Shown here: positions 25,844-34,013 of the stretch, one piece after another
Position numbering within the stretch: the first letter of the stretch is position 1
How the letters are laid out: each line of letters begins with the position of its first letter
Translations under genes and position numbers: made by a program
Assembly (NCBI GenBank): GCA_913047775.1
Contig: CAJWUE010000007.1
Span: 1-38,362, forward strand
Source of the DNA: GCA-002731945 sp913047775
Lineage (GTDB): Bacteria > Pseudomonadota > Alphaproteobacteria > MED-G09
DNA: 38,362 nucleotides
Direction: 5' to 3'
The notes under the pieces: model-generated
The model's input: only the letters and a program-made list of their open reading frames with translations
The model's database searches: none
What the model was told of the DNA's origin: nothing

Positions 25844-26463
25844 TATTTTAATACTCCAGATTTAGTTATCAGTAATTTTTGTGAATAGTTTAAATCCTCT
25901 ACATTTCCTTTCTCGTCCAAAAAGAAACGGACAGCTGTCAATTCATCACCAGTTTCATTAAGAAAATGATTGCCAAAATACACTGTGTCAACTTCAGGAT
26001 TAATCTTCTCAACCTTGACTTTGGTTTTTAAAGGAATTGAAAAATGTGCCTTATAATGCAACAGATTAACGACATATTCTCCAGCCATAAAACCTCGTAT
26101 GGTAACAATCTCTTGATTAGCAGGGTTCTCAACGTTCACACCGTCAATTATTAATCTATCGGCTAAGGTTCCTCTATCATCTCTATCTAGGTGCATCAGA
26201 CCTGCTTGTTGGTTCTGAAAATAGACAACATTTCCCCTAGGATCTTCCACTATTAGATCAATATCGTCAGGATGATAATCCTCCCATTCTACAGATATTA
26301 GAAATTCTGCCTTTGATTCAATATTACCACCTTCTAGTGGTTTCTGAATAAGCGCAAAAGAAATAAAGAACATAAATGCAAAACCAAGCAACGCATTAAA
26401 GAGAAGATCGATAAATGCATCTCCACTATTGTCTTCTGTAACTATTAGTTTGTTATTCAACAT
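25843..26463 (-). CDS. ExbD/TolR-like membrane protein with large periplasmic domain
   Basis: This 206-residue protein has a short cytoplasmic N-terminus, one membrane segment (about 17-38) and a long periplasmic part. The segment begins DAFIDLLFNALLGF, which resembles the PFIDVML of ExbD/TolR, with Asp19 in the position of the proton-carrying Asp. The periplasmic part has HPDDIDLIVEDPRGNVVYF followed by a GEYVVNLLHY pattern, like beta-sandwich domains of the DUF2135 or pre-peptidase kind; this replaces the usual short ExbD periplasmic domain. The start overlaps the ExbB-like gene by 11 bases. The assignment as ion-channel partner is inference from the membrane motif and neighbour. Confidence 0.65.
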   Translation of the reverse strand: MLNNKLIVTEDNSGDAFIDLLFNALLGFAFMFFISFALIQKPLEGGNIESKAEFLISVEWEDYHPDDIDLIVEDPRGNVVYFQNQQAGLMHLDRDDRGTLADRLIIDGVNVENPANQEIVTIRGFMAGEYVVNLLHYKAHFSIPLKTKVKVEKINPEVDTVYFGNHFLNETGDELTAVRFFLDEKGNVEDLNYSQKLLITKSGVLK

Positions 26464-27085
26464 TTTTATCTAGAAAAAAAGTTATGTCGTTAAGTAGTGA
26501 AGAAACCCGAACAGATAGAATATGAAATTGAATACGAGTGAGAGTGCTTCCTATAAGACCAGTTAGAGTCGTATATAAGGCCACAGCCATACCTGAACTC
26601 ATGCCTGATAATGCTAACTTCAAAGAGTCTGGGCTAGTATCATTTAATTCAGCAATAGGTTGTAACATTAAGATAAAACCTATGATTGTTCCCAAAAGAC
26701 CTAATTTTAGAGAAATATCTGCAGCCATCCATCCATAGCTCAATTTTTTCGTATATTCTGCCTCAAAGGCTTTTAAGAGAATATCTTTTTCTTCACCTTT
26801 GTCTAAGGCTATAAAGTATTTAGAAATTGAAAGTTTAGTATTTATAAAAGAAGTGACGTTGAAAGAATCTCTTTCTTTTGAGATTTCATTTGATAAAAAC
26901 AGCCAATAAGAAGTTGAAATTATCCATAGAAAACCAATAACCTTAGAAATGTGACTTTTATCACCCTCCATAACAATAGAAAGCAATCCCCGATCATTAA
27001 GAAGCCAAATACCAAAGATTATTAGCATGAGAAGTAACGAAGATTTAAGTAATCCAATGGATCTAAAAGATTGTTTTGTTGACAT
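26453..27085 (-). CDS. MotA/TolQ/ExbB proton-channel family protein
   Basis: This 210-residue inner-membrane protein has about four hydrophobic segments (11-30, 48-65, 124-143, 160-181). The family signature is clear in LGLLGTIIGFILML (128-141) and SGMSSGMAVALYTTLTGL (160-177). These proteins form the pentameric stator whose rotation is powered by proton flow through a partner with an Asp in its membrane helix, here the next gene. It is the first gene of a three-gene minus-strand operon. TonB, Tol or flagellar genes are absent nearby, so the driven process is unknown. Confidence 0.85.
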   Translation of the reverse strand: MSTKQSFRSIGLLKSSLLLMLIIFGIWLLNDRGLLSIVMEGDKSHISKVIGFLWIISTSYWLFLSNEISKERDSFNVTSFINTKLSISKYFIALDKGEEKDILLKAFEAEYTKKLSYGWMAADISLKLGLLGTIIGFILMLQPIAELNDTSPDSLKLALSGMSSGMAVALYTTLTGLIGSTLTRIQFHILSVRVSSLLNDITFFLDKNVE

Positions 27086-27157
27086 AGTTTCTTGCCTTTA
27101 GAGTATTTTTAACGATATTTTATTATCCCTTTGATATATTAAGGTCGCGAATATAGC

Positions 27158-27175
27158 TTATAATTGTTATTATAA
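27158..27175. promoter_or_regulatory. Inverted repeat, candidate operator and -10 region
   Basis: TTATAAT, four bases, then ATTATAA form a perfect inverted repeat with 7-base arms. The left arm contains TATAAT (27159-27164), a -10 candidate 28 bases before the ATG at 27193 of the amidohydrolase gene, but no good -35 box is found at the right distance. A repressor or activator dimer binding here could control the whole amidohydrolase-P450 operon. The AT-rich surroundings weaken the case. Confidence 0.35.
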
Positions 27176-27192
27176 CGTCTATGGGGGCAAAA

Positions 27193-28527
27193 ATGGAAGA
27201 AAAGACTCTAATAGAAAACGGAAATGTTATTGATGGAACAGGTTCCAATATAAAAAAAGAATCTATTCTTATTGAAAAGAGTAATATTTTAGCAACAGGC
27301 AGGGAAGCTGATGAGTTGGGCTCGGGAAATGATGTAAGAAAAGTTGATGCTAGCGGTAAAACGGTTATGCCAGGATTAATAGATTCGCATTGCCATATAA
27401 CTTTTGATGAGCCTTCTTCAAATGATGAATTGTTTTTTCATAGAAGAGAAGGTTTAGCGGCAATAGTCGCTGCTTGGAATGTAAGAAAAGTTCTTCTTGC
27501 GGGAGTCACAGGATTTTTGGATGCTGACAGTCTCTATGAAACCGGTATTGATCTTAGAGATGCAATAAATAGTGGTTATGTTGAGGGACCTAGAATGTCA
27601 ACTGGAGGTAATGCTCTGTTAACATCAGTTGGCGGGACTGCAGGAAGATTGATTCCTGATGACGGTCTTAGAGGATATGCTAAAGTTGTACATAACAATG
27701 ATGAAATTTCTGAAGAAGTAAGGAAGCAAATAAAGCATGGTGTTGATTGGATTAAGGTCCATGTAACTGGTCTAGTCCCAAATCAAAAAGAGGTAGGAGA
27801 GATTTCTGTATGGTCTTATGAAGAACTTAAACTGGTCTGTGATATCGCTCATGATCTTGGTGTCCAAGTAGTAGGACATTGCAGAAACGCCAAAAGTGTA
27901 ACCGATAGCGTAAGGGCAGGAATGGATATGATACTTCATGCCACTTACATGGATGATGAAGCGATAGACCTCGTTTGTTCAAACAAAACTCCACTTGTGC
28001 CAACATTTACTTTTCAGGCCAATTTAGCTGATTACGGAGAAGCTGTGGGAGCTTCTAAAGAATATCGAGAAATTTTTAGGAAGGAAATAGAGGACAATTG
28101 TGAAATCTTGCAAAAAGTGCATAAATCTGGAGTCCCCTTATTATGCGGAACCGAAAGTGGATTTTCTTTAACACCTTACGGAGAATGGCACTATAGAGAA
28201 TTAGAGGTTTTTGCTAATGATATTGGAATGACCAATCTTGAAACTATTGTTTGTGCAACTAAAAACGGTGCTATGGCTTTACAAAAAGAAGGTGAGGTTG
28301 GAACCTTAGAAAAAGATATGCTAGCGGATATTCTAGTTGTTGATGGAGATCCTCTGGAAGATATTACTGTATTAGGAGATAAATCCAAATTAGAATACAT
28401 CTTTTTGGGTGGTAAAGAGATAGATCAAACAATCCAACCATCTCAAGTAAACCCTGTTTCAGGTTGGAGGTTATCTCCTTATTCAAACAATATCCTGACA
28501 CAAGAGGTATCTAAAGAAAAAATCTAG
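27193..28527 (+). CDS. Amidohydrolase family protein (imidazolonepropionase-like)
   Basis: This 444-residue metal-dependent hydrolase has the N-terminal beta strands and PGLIDSHCHITF with the two metal ligands His (HxH), the conserved Lys in DWIKVHVTG, His in VVGHCRN, His in MILHATYMD, and GTESGF near residue 320, where most members have an Asp. Substrates of the family are amides, cyclic amides or peptides with ring-like groups; this one is not identified. I prefer ATG 27193 with GGGGG 5 bases upstream over the in-frame ATG at 27181, which has no Shine-Dalgarno. It heads an operon with two P450s, two SDRs and a ThuA-like protein; the P450 begins 3 bases after its stop. Confidence 0.85.
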   Translation: MEEKTLIENGNVIDGTGSNIKKESILIEKSNILATGREADELGSGNDVRKVDASGKTVMPGLIDSHCHITFDEPSSNDELFFHRREGLAAIVAAWNVRKVLLAGVTGFLDADSLYETGIDLRDAINSGYVEGPRMSTGGNALLTSVGGTAGRLIPDDGLRGYAKVVHNNDEISEEVRKQIKHGVDWIKVHVTGLVPNQKEVGEISVWSYEELKLVCDIAHDLGVQVVGHCRNAKSVTDSVRAGMDMILHATYMDDEAIDLVCSNKTPLVPTFTFQANLADYGEAVGASKEYREIFRKEIEDNCEILQKVHKSGVPLLCGTESGFSLTPYGEWHYRELEVFANDIGMTNLETIVCATKNGAMALQKEGEVGTLEKDMLADILVVDGDPLEDITVLGDKSKLEYIFLGGKEIDQTIQPSQVNPVSGWRLSPYSNNILTQEVSKEKI

Positions 28528-28530
28528 AAA

Positions 28531-29727
28531 ATGGAAGAATTTACTTTCACAAAATACGAAGAAGCTGTGAAGACATTGAGAAATAATGATCTTATGCAAG
28601 CCTTATACGATGAAGGTGAAGTAATAATGGATAAAGTTCTAGTTTGCCTTCATGGTGAAGAACATAAAAAAAGAAGAAAATTAGAGAACAAGATATTTAC
28701 TCGAGATACATTTAAATTGTACGAAGACAAAATTTTCCCAAAAACTATTGAAGAAACGTTAAAGCCTTTCAAAAGAGCAGGGAAACTAGATTTGGTAGAT
28801 TTTGGGTTTAGAGTTTTGTTAAATCTCACTGCGGATTTTTCTGGTATTGATAGACCTGAAAAATCCAAAGAAGAAACCGAGATGCTTCTCAGAATGTTAA
28901 AGACGTTCGCCTCAGGAGCAACTCTAGCTCATTCAACACGTAACCATGATGAAGTTAAATTAGAGGTAAAAAAAGCTCTTGAAGAATTTGATTTAAGATT
29001 TTTAGGTCCTTCAATTGAAACACGAAAATTATTAATCAATAATAATGATGACCCCAACGATTTACCGAAAGATATATTAACAATTCTTTTGTTGAATGAG
29101 GATAAATTGAGTCTACCCCATGATGTCCTTATGAGAGAAGTCGCTTTTTATTTACTCGCTGGCGCTCAGACATCTATTCATTCTCTAGTACATGCTTTTC
29201 ATGAGATCATGAAGTGGCTAAATAAGCATCCTGATGAAAAAAATAACATCTATAAAAATCCGATCTTTTTGCAAAGATGTGTTCATGAAAGCACCAGGCT
29301 TCATCCTTCAAGTCCTGTTGCATGGAGAAAACCAATATGTCCCGTAAGTCTACCCAACGATCAAGACGCAAAAGAAGGGGATAAAGTCATTATTGACCTT
29401 TATAATTCAAATAGGGATAAAGAAATCTTCGGAAAAGATGCAAAGGAATTTAATCCAAAGAGAAAAACTCCGGATGGACAAAATATTTATGGACTATCAT
29501 TTGGTTTAGGAATGCACTCATGTATAGGAAGAAACTTGGCCGCAGGAATTGTCGCTAAAGAAGATACTGACCCAAATAATCATCAATATGGAACGGTTAC
29601 AATGATAATGAGAGTTTTACTTAGTTATAACGCTCTTCCAAACCCAGACGACTCACCAAAAATGGATGAAAAGACCAAAAGACCTAATTGGGGTTATTAC
29701 CCTATTTTAATTGACCCTGTGGGTTAA
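28531..29727 (+). CDS. Cytochrome P450, copy 1
   Basis: This 398-residue soluble heme monooxygenase has the C-helix GEEHKKRRKLENKIF (about 46-60), the I-helix LLAGAQTSIHS (about 208-218, oxygen-activating Thr), ExxR in HESTRLHP, and the heme loop FGLGMHSCIG with heme-ligating Cys331. After the loop the usual L-helix LAR is interrupted: LAAG is followed by about 13-16 extra residues (to HQYG) before the helix resumes at TVTMIMRVLL. Its paralogue has the same feature. Ferredoxin and ferredoxin-reductase genes needed for electron supply are not in the window. The position in a catabolic-looking operon suggests hydroxylation of an unknown organic substrate. Confidence 0.93.
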   Translation: MEEFTFTKYEEAVKTLRNNDLMQALYDEGEVIMDKVLVCLHGEEHKKRRKLENKIFTRDTFKLYEDKIFPKTIEETLKPFKRAGKLDLVDFGFRVLLNLTADFSGIDRPEKSKEETEMLLRMLKTFASGATLAHSTRNHDEVKLEVKKALEEFDLRFLGPSIETRKLLINNNDDPNDLPKDILTILLLNEDKLSLPHDVLMREVAFYLLAGAQTSIHSLVHAFHEIMKWLNKHPDEKNNIYKNPIFLQRCVHESTRLHPSSPVAWRKPICPVSLPNDQDAKEGDKVIIDLYNSNRDKEIFGKDAKEFNPKRKTPDGQNIYGLSFGLGMHSCIGRNLAAGIVAKEDTDPNNHQYGTVTMIMRVLLSYNALPNPDDSPKMDEKTKRPNWGYYPILIDPVG

Positions 29728-29731
29728 AATA

Positions 29732-30940
29732 GTGACAAAATTTGAAACCTCAGACTATCAAACTATCAAAAAAGCTCTTGTTAATAGAGATCTCAAACAA
29801 GCCCTGTATGATGAAGGTAAAGTTATTATGGAAGGAGTCCTCTTAACACTGCATGGACAAGAACATCACCAAAGAAGAAAACTAGAACATAAAGTATTTC
29901 AAAGAGATTTTTTTAAGTATTATGAGCACGAGCTTTTTCCAAAAACTTTAGAAGAGACTATATTTCCTTTTCTAAAGAACGGTTCAGCAGATCTTATTGA
30001 TTTTGGATACCGAATAACAATGAATCTTACTGCAGACTTCGCAGGGATAGATCGATTTAAAAAAACTCCTGAAGAGACCGAAAATTTATTAACTCTTGTA
30101 AAAATTTTTAGTCAGGGTGCAACATTAGTCCACTCTAAGAGACCGCATGATGAAGTTAATATGGAAGTTACGGAAGCCTTAGGGGTATTTGAAGAAAAAT
30201 TTTTAATACCTTCTAAAAACAGAAGATTGAAAATTTTAAAACAATTTAACGATAAGAAAGTTAATGAGGATGATCTTCCTAGGGATGTGTTGACTGTACT
30301 GCTTAGGAATGTAGATGGAATTAACTTGGATGATGATCTTATTAAGAGGGAAATAGCTTTTTATCTTCAGGCTGGTTCTCATAGCACAGCCAATTCAATG
30401 GTTCATGCCCTGCATGAAATTTTTGAATGGATGGAGAAACATCCAGAAGATAAAGAAAAAATCTATAACGACCCGATCTTTTTACAGAGATGCGTACATG
30501 AAAGCATGAGATTGCACCCCGCCAGTCCTGTTGCTTGGAGAAAGCCTACATGCCCTATTGAGCTTGATAAAGAGATCAGGATGAATCAGGATGATCTTCT
30601 CATTATGGACTTGCATACCGCCAATAGAGATAAGGAAATTTTTGGGATTGATGCAGAGGAATTTAACCCTTATAGAAAACTAGATCCAAATCAAAGTATA
30701 TGGGGCCTAACTTTTGGCATAGGGCTACATTTATGTTTTGGTAGAGATCTAGATGGAGGATTAATACCAGATGAAAAGACTCTGCCGAAAAAACATCAGT
30801 ATGGAATAGTTACATTACTTGTTAGAAAACTTATAGAAAACAAAGTAAGGTTGGACCCTGATAACAAACCTTTAAAGGACATGAATACCGAAAGACCAAA
30901 TTGGGGAAGTTATCCAGTTCTATTTGGAGAGAAAAAGTGA
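29732..30940 (+). CDS. Cytochrome P450, copy 2
   Basis: This 402-residue paralogue of the preceding P450 has GQEHHQRRKLEHKVF (C-helix), LQAGSHSTANS (I-helix), HESMRLHP (ExxR) and heme loop FGIGLHLCFG with Cys335. Both carry PASPVAWRKP/PSSPVAWRKP after ExxR and the same insertion behind the heme loop (LDGG to HQYG). I chose GTG 29732, 4 bases after the stop of copy 1 and matching the homologous N-terminus; an in-frame TTG at 29711 lies inside copy 1. The stop overlaps the next GTG start. Two P450s encoded together may act on different positions of one substrate or form a heterodimer; this is inference. Confidence 0.92.
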   Translation: MTKFETSDYQTIKKALVNRDLKQALYDEGKVIMEGVLLTLHGQEHHQRRKLEHKVFQRDFFKYYEHELFPKTLEETIFPFLKNGSADLIDFGYRITMNLTADFAGIDRFKKTPEETENLLTLVKIFSQGATLVHSKRPHDEVNMEVTEALGVFEEKFLIPSKNRRLKILKQFNDKKVNEDDLPRDVLTVLLRNVDGINLDDDLIKREIAFYLQAGSHSTANSMVHALHEIFEWMEKHPEDKEKIYNDPIFLQRCVHESMRLHPASPVAWRKPTCPIELDKEIRMNQDDLLIMDLHTANRDKEIFGIDAEEFNPYRKLDPNQSIWGLTFGIGLHLCFGRDLDGGLIPDEKTLPKKHQYGIVTLLVRKLIENKVRLDPDNKPLKDMNTERPNWGSYPVLFGEKK

Positions 30941-31677
30941 AACATGCAATAGTAACCGGCGCTGGTAAAGGTATAGGAAAAGAAATATCTGAACATTTAA
31001 ATAAAAATGGATATAGGGTGGGTATGATTGATATCGATGACGAAGCTCTAGAAAACAATAGTAAAATTTACAAAAACACTATAGCAATTAAAGGGGATGT
31101 TACGGATGAAGAATCTATTAAAAAAGCCTTTGAAAGATTTGGAGAAACCCCAGATTTGTTGGTGAATAACGCTGGCATCGTAATTTTTGGAACTTTAGAT
31201 GAACAAGGTGTTCGAGATTTCAAAAAAAGTATAGATATTAGTCTAATAGGATCCTACATAACCTCACTAACAGCAATAAAACGTATGATAAAGAAGGGTT
31301 CGGGGACTATTATTAATATGTCGTCAATAAATGGTATTCATCCAGGGCCTGGAACAGGGGGTTATCCAGCGGCTAAAGCAGGAATTATATCTTTAACTCA
31401 ACAAATGGCCATTGAATGGGGACATTATGGAATTAGAATAAATTCAATATCACCAGGTTTTATCGATGCTGGTATGTCTAAACCTATTTATGCCGATCCA
31501 AAAGTTAGGGAGTTAAGAGGAAAATCGGTTCCAACAAAAAGACTGGGTGAGGCTGAAGATATTGCAAATGCGGTTTTGTTTCTTGCTTCTGAACAAGCCT
31601 CGTACATAAACGGTCACAATTTAGTAGTAGATGGAGGAGTTATAAACAGCGTTATTGCTCAACTTCCGCGTGAATAA
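30937..31677 (+). CDS. Short-chain dehydrogenase/reductase (classical SDR)
   Basis: This 246-residue NAD(P)-dependent oxidoreductase starts at a GTG (30937) that overlaps the P450 stop (GTGA), with GGAGA 5-6 bases upstream. An upstream in-frame ATG at 30901 lies inside the P450 gene and would add residues unlike the family. It has TGAGKGIG (7-14), NNAG (77-80), the Ser in NMSSINGIH and YPAAK (143-147) as catalytic Tyr and Lys, and the C-terminal VVDGGV. It probably oxidises the alcohol made by the P450s or a later intermediate. Its stop shares one base with the start of the ThuA-like gene (TAATGA). Confidence 0.9.
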   Translation: MKHAIVTGAGKGIGKEISEHLNKNGYRVGMIDIDDEALENNSKIYKNTIAIKGDVTDEESIKKAFERFGETPDLLVNNAGIVIFGTLDEQGVRDFKKSIDISLIGSYITSLTAIKRMIKKGSGTIINMSSINGIHPGPGTGGYPAAKAGIISLTQQMAIEWGHYGIRINSISPGFIDAGMSKPIYADPKVRELRGKSVPTKRLGEAEDIANAVLFLASEQASYINGHNLVVDGGVINSVIAQLPRE

Positions 31678-32363
31678 TGAAAAAAAACTTAATTATTTCA
31701 GGGGGTATATTTCACCCTTTTGAAGACTCCTCAAAAACATTATCGACAATCCTCAATGATATTGGTTATGAATCTTTAATAACAATGGATATCGAGGGGG
31801 CATTTAAAAATTTGGAAGATTATGATTTGCTAACAATTAATGCTCTTAGGTGGAGAATGTTAAATCATGAGAAATATTTACCTTATATAGATGAATGGGC
31901 GTTCAGCTTATCAGATGACGGAAGGAAACATTTGGATAATTACATTAAAAACGGAGGATCCATGATAGCTCTTCATACCTCTTCAATATGTTTTGATGAT
32001 TGGGATGGGTGGTCAAAAGTTTTAGGAGGAAAATGGAATTGGGATAGGACTTTTCATCCTCCTTTAGGGCCTATCAAAGTAATGCCCATAGCAAACCATT
32101 TCGTAACAGATAATATTCAATCCTTTACTCTAAATGATGAGGTCTATCACAATCTTGAGCTTGAGCCGGAATCAAAACCTTTTTTGATAGGTTATACTGA
32201 AGAAACAAAAGAAGAGCATATAATTGCATGGAGTTACGAATATCAGCAAGGAAGAGTAATATATAATGCACTCGGACATGACTCTAACTCTTTAGAAAAT
32301 GAGGAATTATCAAAAATAATTAAAAGGTCTGTACTATGGGTAAGTGGAGATAGTGATGCTTGA
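31677..32363 (+). CDS. ThuA-like domain protein (trehalose-utilization family)
   Basis: This 228-residue cytoplasmic protein has the ThuA class I glutamine-amidotransferase-like fold. Visible are IISGGIFHPF at the start (replacing the usual SGGxxHDF), YIKNGGSMIALHTSSICF around residues 89-106, GGKWNWDRTFHPPLG and the C-terminal QGRVIYNALGHDSNSLEN, typical of ThuA proteins. Members take part in trehalose, sucrose or other sugar and polyol breakdown; the chemistry is not well known. It lies between two SDRs, overlapping the first by one base and the next by 8 bases, so it is probably needed in the same pathway. Confidence 0.82.
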   Translation: MKKNLIISGGIFHPFEDSSKTLSTILNDIGYESLITMDIEGAFKNLEDYDLLTINALRWRMLNHEKYLPYIDEWAFSLSDDGRKHLDNYIKNGGSMIALHTSSICFDDWDGWSKVLGGKWNWDRTFHPPLGPIKVMPIANHFVTDNIQSFTLNDEVYHNLELEPESKPFLIGYTEETKEEHIIAWSYEYQQGRVIYNALGHDSNSLENEELSKIIKRSVLWVSGDSDA

Positions 32364-33117
32364 TATAAAGTCAATGTCTATGATAATAACTGGAGGGTGC
32401 ACCGGTCTGGGTTTTGGCATGGCAAAACAGTTTTCTGAAAAAGGAGCGAGGATAACTATATGTGGAAGAAGACCAGAAAAAGTTGAAGAGGCCGGTGCTA
32501 TTCTTGGAAAAAATGTAAGAGCCATAGTGGCTGATGTTACAAAAGAAGATGACCGTAACAAGCTAGTCAAAGAAGCAATAAATCATGGAAAAAAGATTGA
32601 TGTTTTAGTGAATAATGCAGGAAATATGTATCGCGGCAAGATTGATGAACTCAAAGAAGATAGAATTATGGAAGTCTTTAATTCCAACGTTGTTGCTGGA
32701 ATGATGCTTTTAGGTAAAGTAAAGAATTATCTTAAGGAGTCCAAAGGCGTTAATATTTTTATCGGATCTGTTCATAACAGAAGAGCCTTTCCTGGTGCAT
32801 CACCATATGCAGCAACAAAAGGTGCTTTGGAAACTTTAACAAAAGTTCTTGCTGCAGAACTGGGTGAAGATGAAATTAGAGTGAATTGCGTAGTACCAGG
32901 AGCAATCTTTACTGAGATCAATCAAAGAGCAGGAATATTTGATGATAAAACCGCAAAAAAAAGGCTGGATTCCATGGCTCGAATTCATGCTATGGGCAGA
33001 ATTGGGAAACCCCATGAAATAGCTGAAGCGGTTGAATATCTAATATGCGCCGAATGGACAACAGGAGCGGTATTGGATGTTGACGGTGGATTAGGGCTTG
33101 GACTTACTGAAGGTTAG
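32356..33117 (+). CDS. Short-chain dehydrogenase/reductase (classical SDR)
   Basis: This 253-residue oxidoreductase starts at ATG 32356, with GGAGA ending six to seven bases before, rather than at GTG 32344 four codons earlier; the start lies inside the ThuA-like gene. The cofactor loop is TGGCTGLG, then NNAGN, a Ser in IFIGSVHNRR, and YAATK as catalytic Tyr/Lys. The C-terminus is VLDVDGG. It is the last gene of the amidohydrolase-P450 operon, and its stop TAG directly abuts the reverse-strand stop of the next SDR (TAGCTA). Confidence 0.9.
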   Translation: MLDIKSMSMIITGGCTGLGFGMAKQFSEKGARITICGRRPEKVEEAGAILGKNVRAIVADVTKEDDRNKLVKEAINHGKKIDVLVNNAGNMYRGKIDELKEDRIMEVFNSNVVAGMMLLGKVKNYLKESKGVNIFIGSVHNRRAFPGASPYAATKGALETLTKVLAAELGEDEIRVNCVVPGAIFTEINQRAGIFDDKTAKKRLDSMARIHAMGRIGKPHEIAEAVEYLICAEWTTGAVLDVDGGLGLGLTEG

Positions 33118-33909
33118 CTATATTGGAAGTCCAGATACTCCGCCATCAACAGCTATTGATTGTCCGGTAATATAGCTTGATTTTTCAGAGGATAAAAAAG
33201 CCACTAATGCTGCTAACTCCTCTGCTTTCCCTACCCTTTTTGCCGGAATGTCGCTTGCTATGGAATCAACAATCTCTTTTTCAGTTTTTTTTGAGGCTTC
33301 GGCCTGATGCTTAATTAATCCATCCACTCTTTCCGTATGAGTAAATCCGGGGCATACATTATTTATTAGAACATTGTGTTCCGCTAATTGATTTGAAAGG
33401 GTTTTCGACCAACCATGCACTGACATTCTAACTCCATTAGAAAGGATTAGATTATCTATAGGTTGTTTTGCTGAAATTGAGCTAATGTTAGTTATTCTAC
33501 CCCATTGATTCTTTTTCATAGAGGGTATAACTTTTCTAGTTACTCGAACAGCGGACAGAAAAGTTGATTCAAAAGTTTTCACCCAGTCACTATCATCCAA
33601 TTCATCAAAATAGCCAGCCTTGGGACCTCCAGTATTGTTAACCAAAATATCAATATTACCGAGTTCTTTTTCTACATGACTAACAAGATTATCTATATCT
33701 TCTTTATTACTTAAATCGGCCTGTATACAGTAAACTTCTGAATTGGTGAGTTCTTTTATATCATTTGCTGCCTTCTTTATTTTTTCTACATCCCTTGAAC
33801 AAATAGCTAATTTGACGCCTTCTTTTGCTAACTCTATTGCAGAAGCTTTCCCTAGACCTTGACTTGCAGCAGTTACTAATGCCACCTTATTATTAATTCC
33901 TAAGTCCAT
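33118..33909 (-). CDS. Atypical SDR (BKR-like), missing the YxxxK pair
   Basis: This 263-residue SDR-fold protein has TAASQGLG (13-20) as cofactor loop and NNTGG instead of NNAG. Where classical SDRs have YxxxK, this one reads LILSNGVRMSVHGWSKTL, so the catalytic Tyr is replaced. Such LSNxxR forms are a known subgroup that resembles beta-ketoacyl-ACP reductases, and activity cannot be assumed. The start ATG 33909 is preceded by GGGGA. It is convergent with the P450 operon and divergent from the molybdenum hydroxylase gene, so it is not in that operon. Confidence 0.85.
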   Translation of the reverse strand: MDLGINNKVALVTAASQGLGKASAIELAKEGVKLAICSRDVEKIKKAANDIKELTNSEVYCIQADLSNKEDIDNLVSHVEKELGNIDILVNNTGGPKAGYFDELDDSDWVKTFESTFLSAVRVTRKVIPSMKKNQWGRITNISSISAKQPIDNLILSNGVRMSVHGWSKTLSNQLAEHNVLINNVCPGFTHTERVDGLIKHQAEASKKTEKEIVDSIASDIPAKRVGKAEELAALVAFLSSEKSSYITGQSIAVDGGVSGLPI

Positions 33910-34013
33910 TTTATCCCCAAAAAAAATTTACTGTTATTAATATATAATGCATCATAAATGAATTAATGTTTTATTTGTATGGTTTTATTATTATTTAAGA
34001 AAAGGTAGCAAGA

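Noticed and set aside
33943..33956. Imperfect palindrome TATAATGCATCATA between the divergent SDR and molybdenum hydroxylase genes
   Set aside because: It has a mismatched pair and is not clearly placed relative to promoter boxes, so it is too weak to list as an operator.
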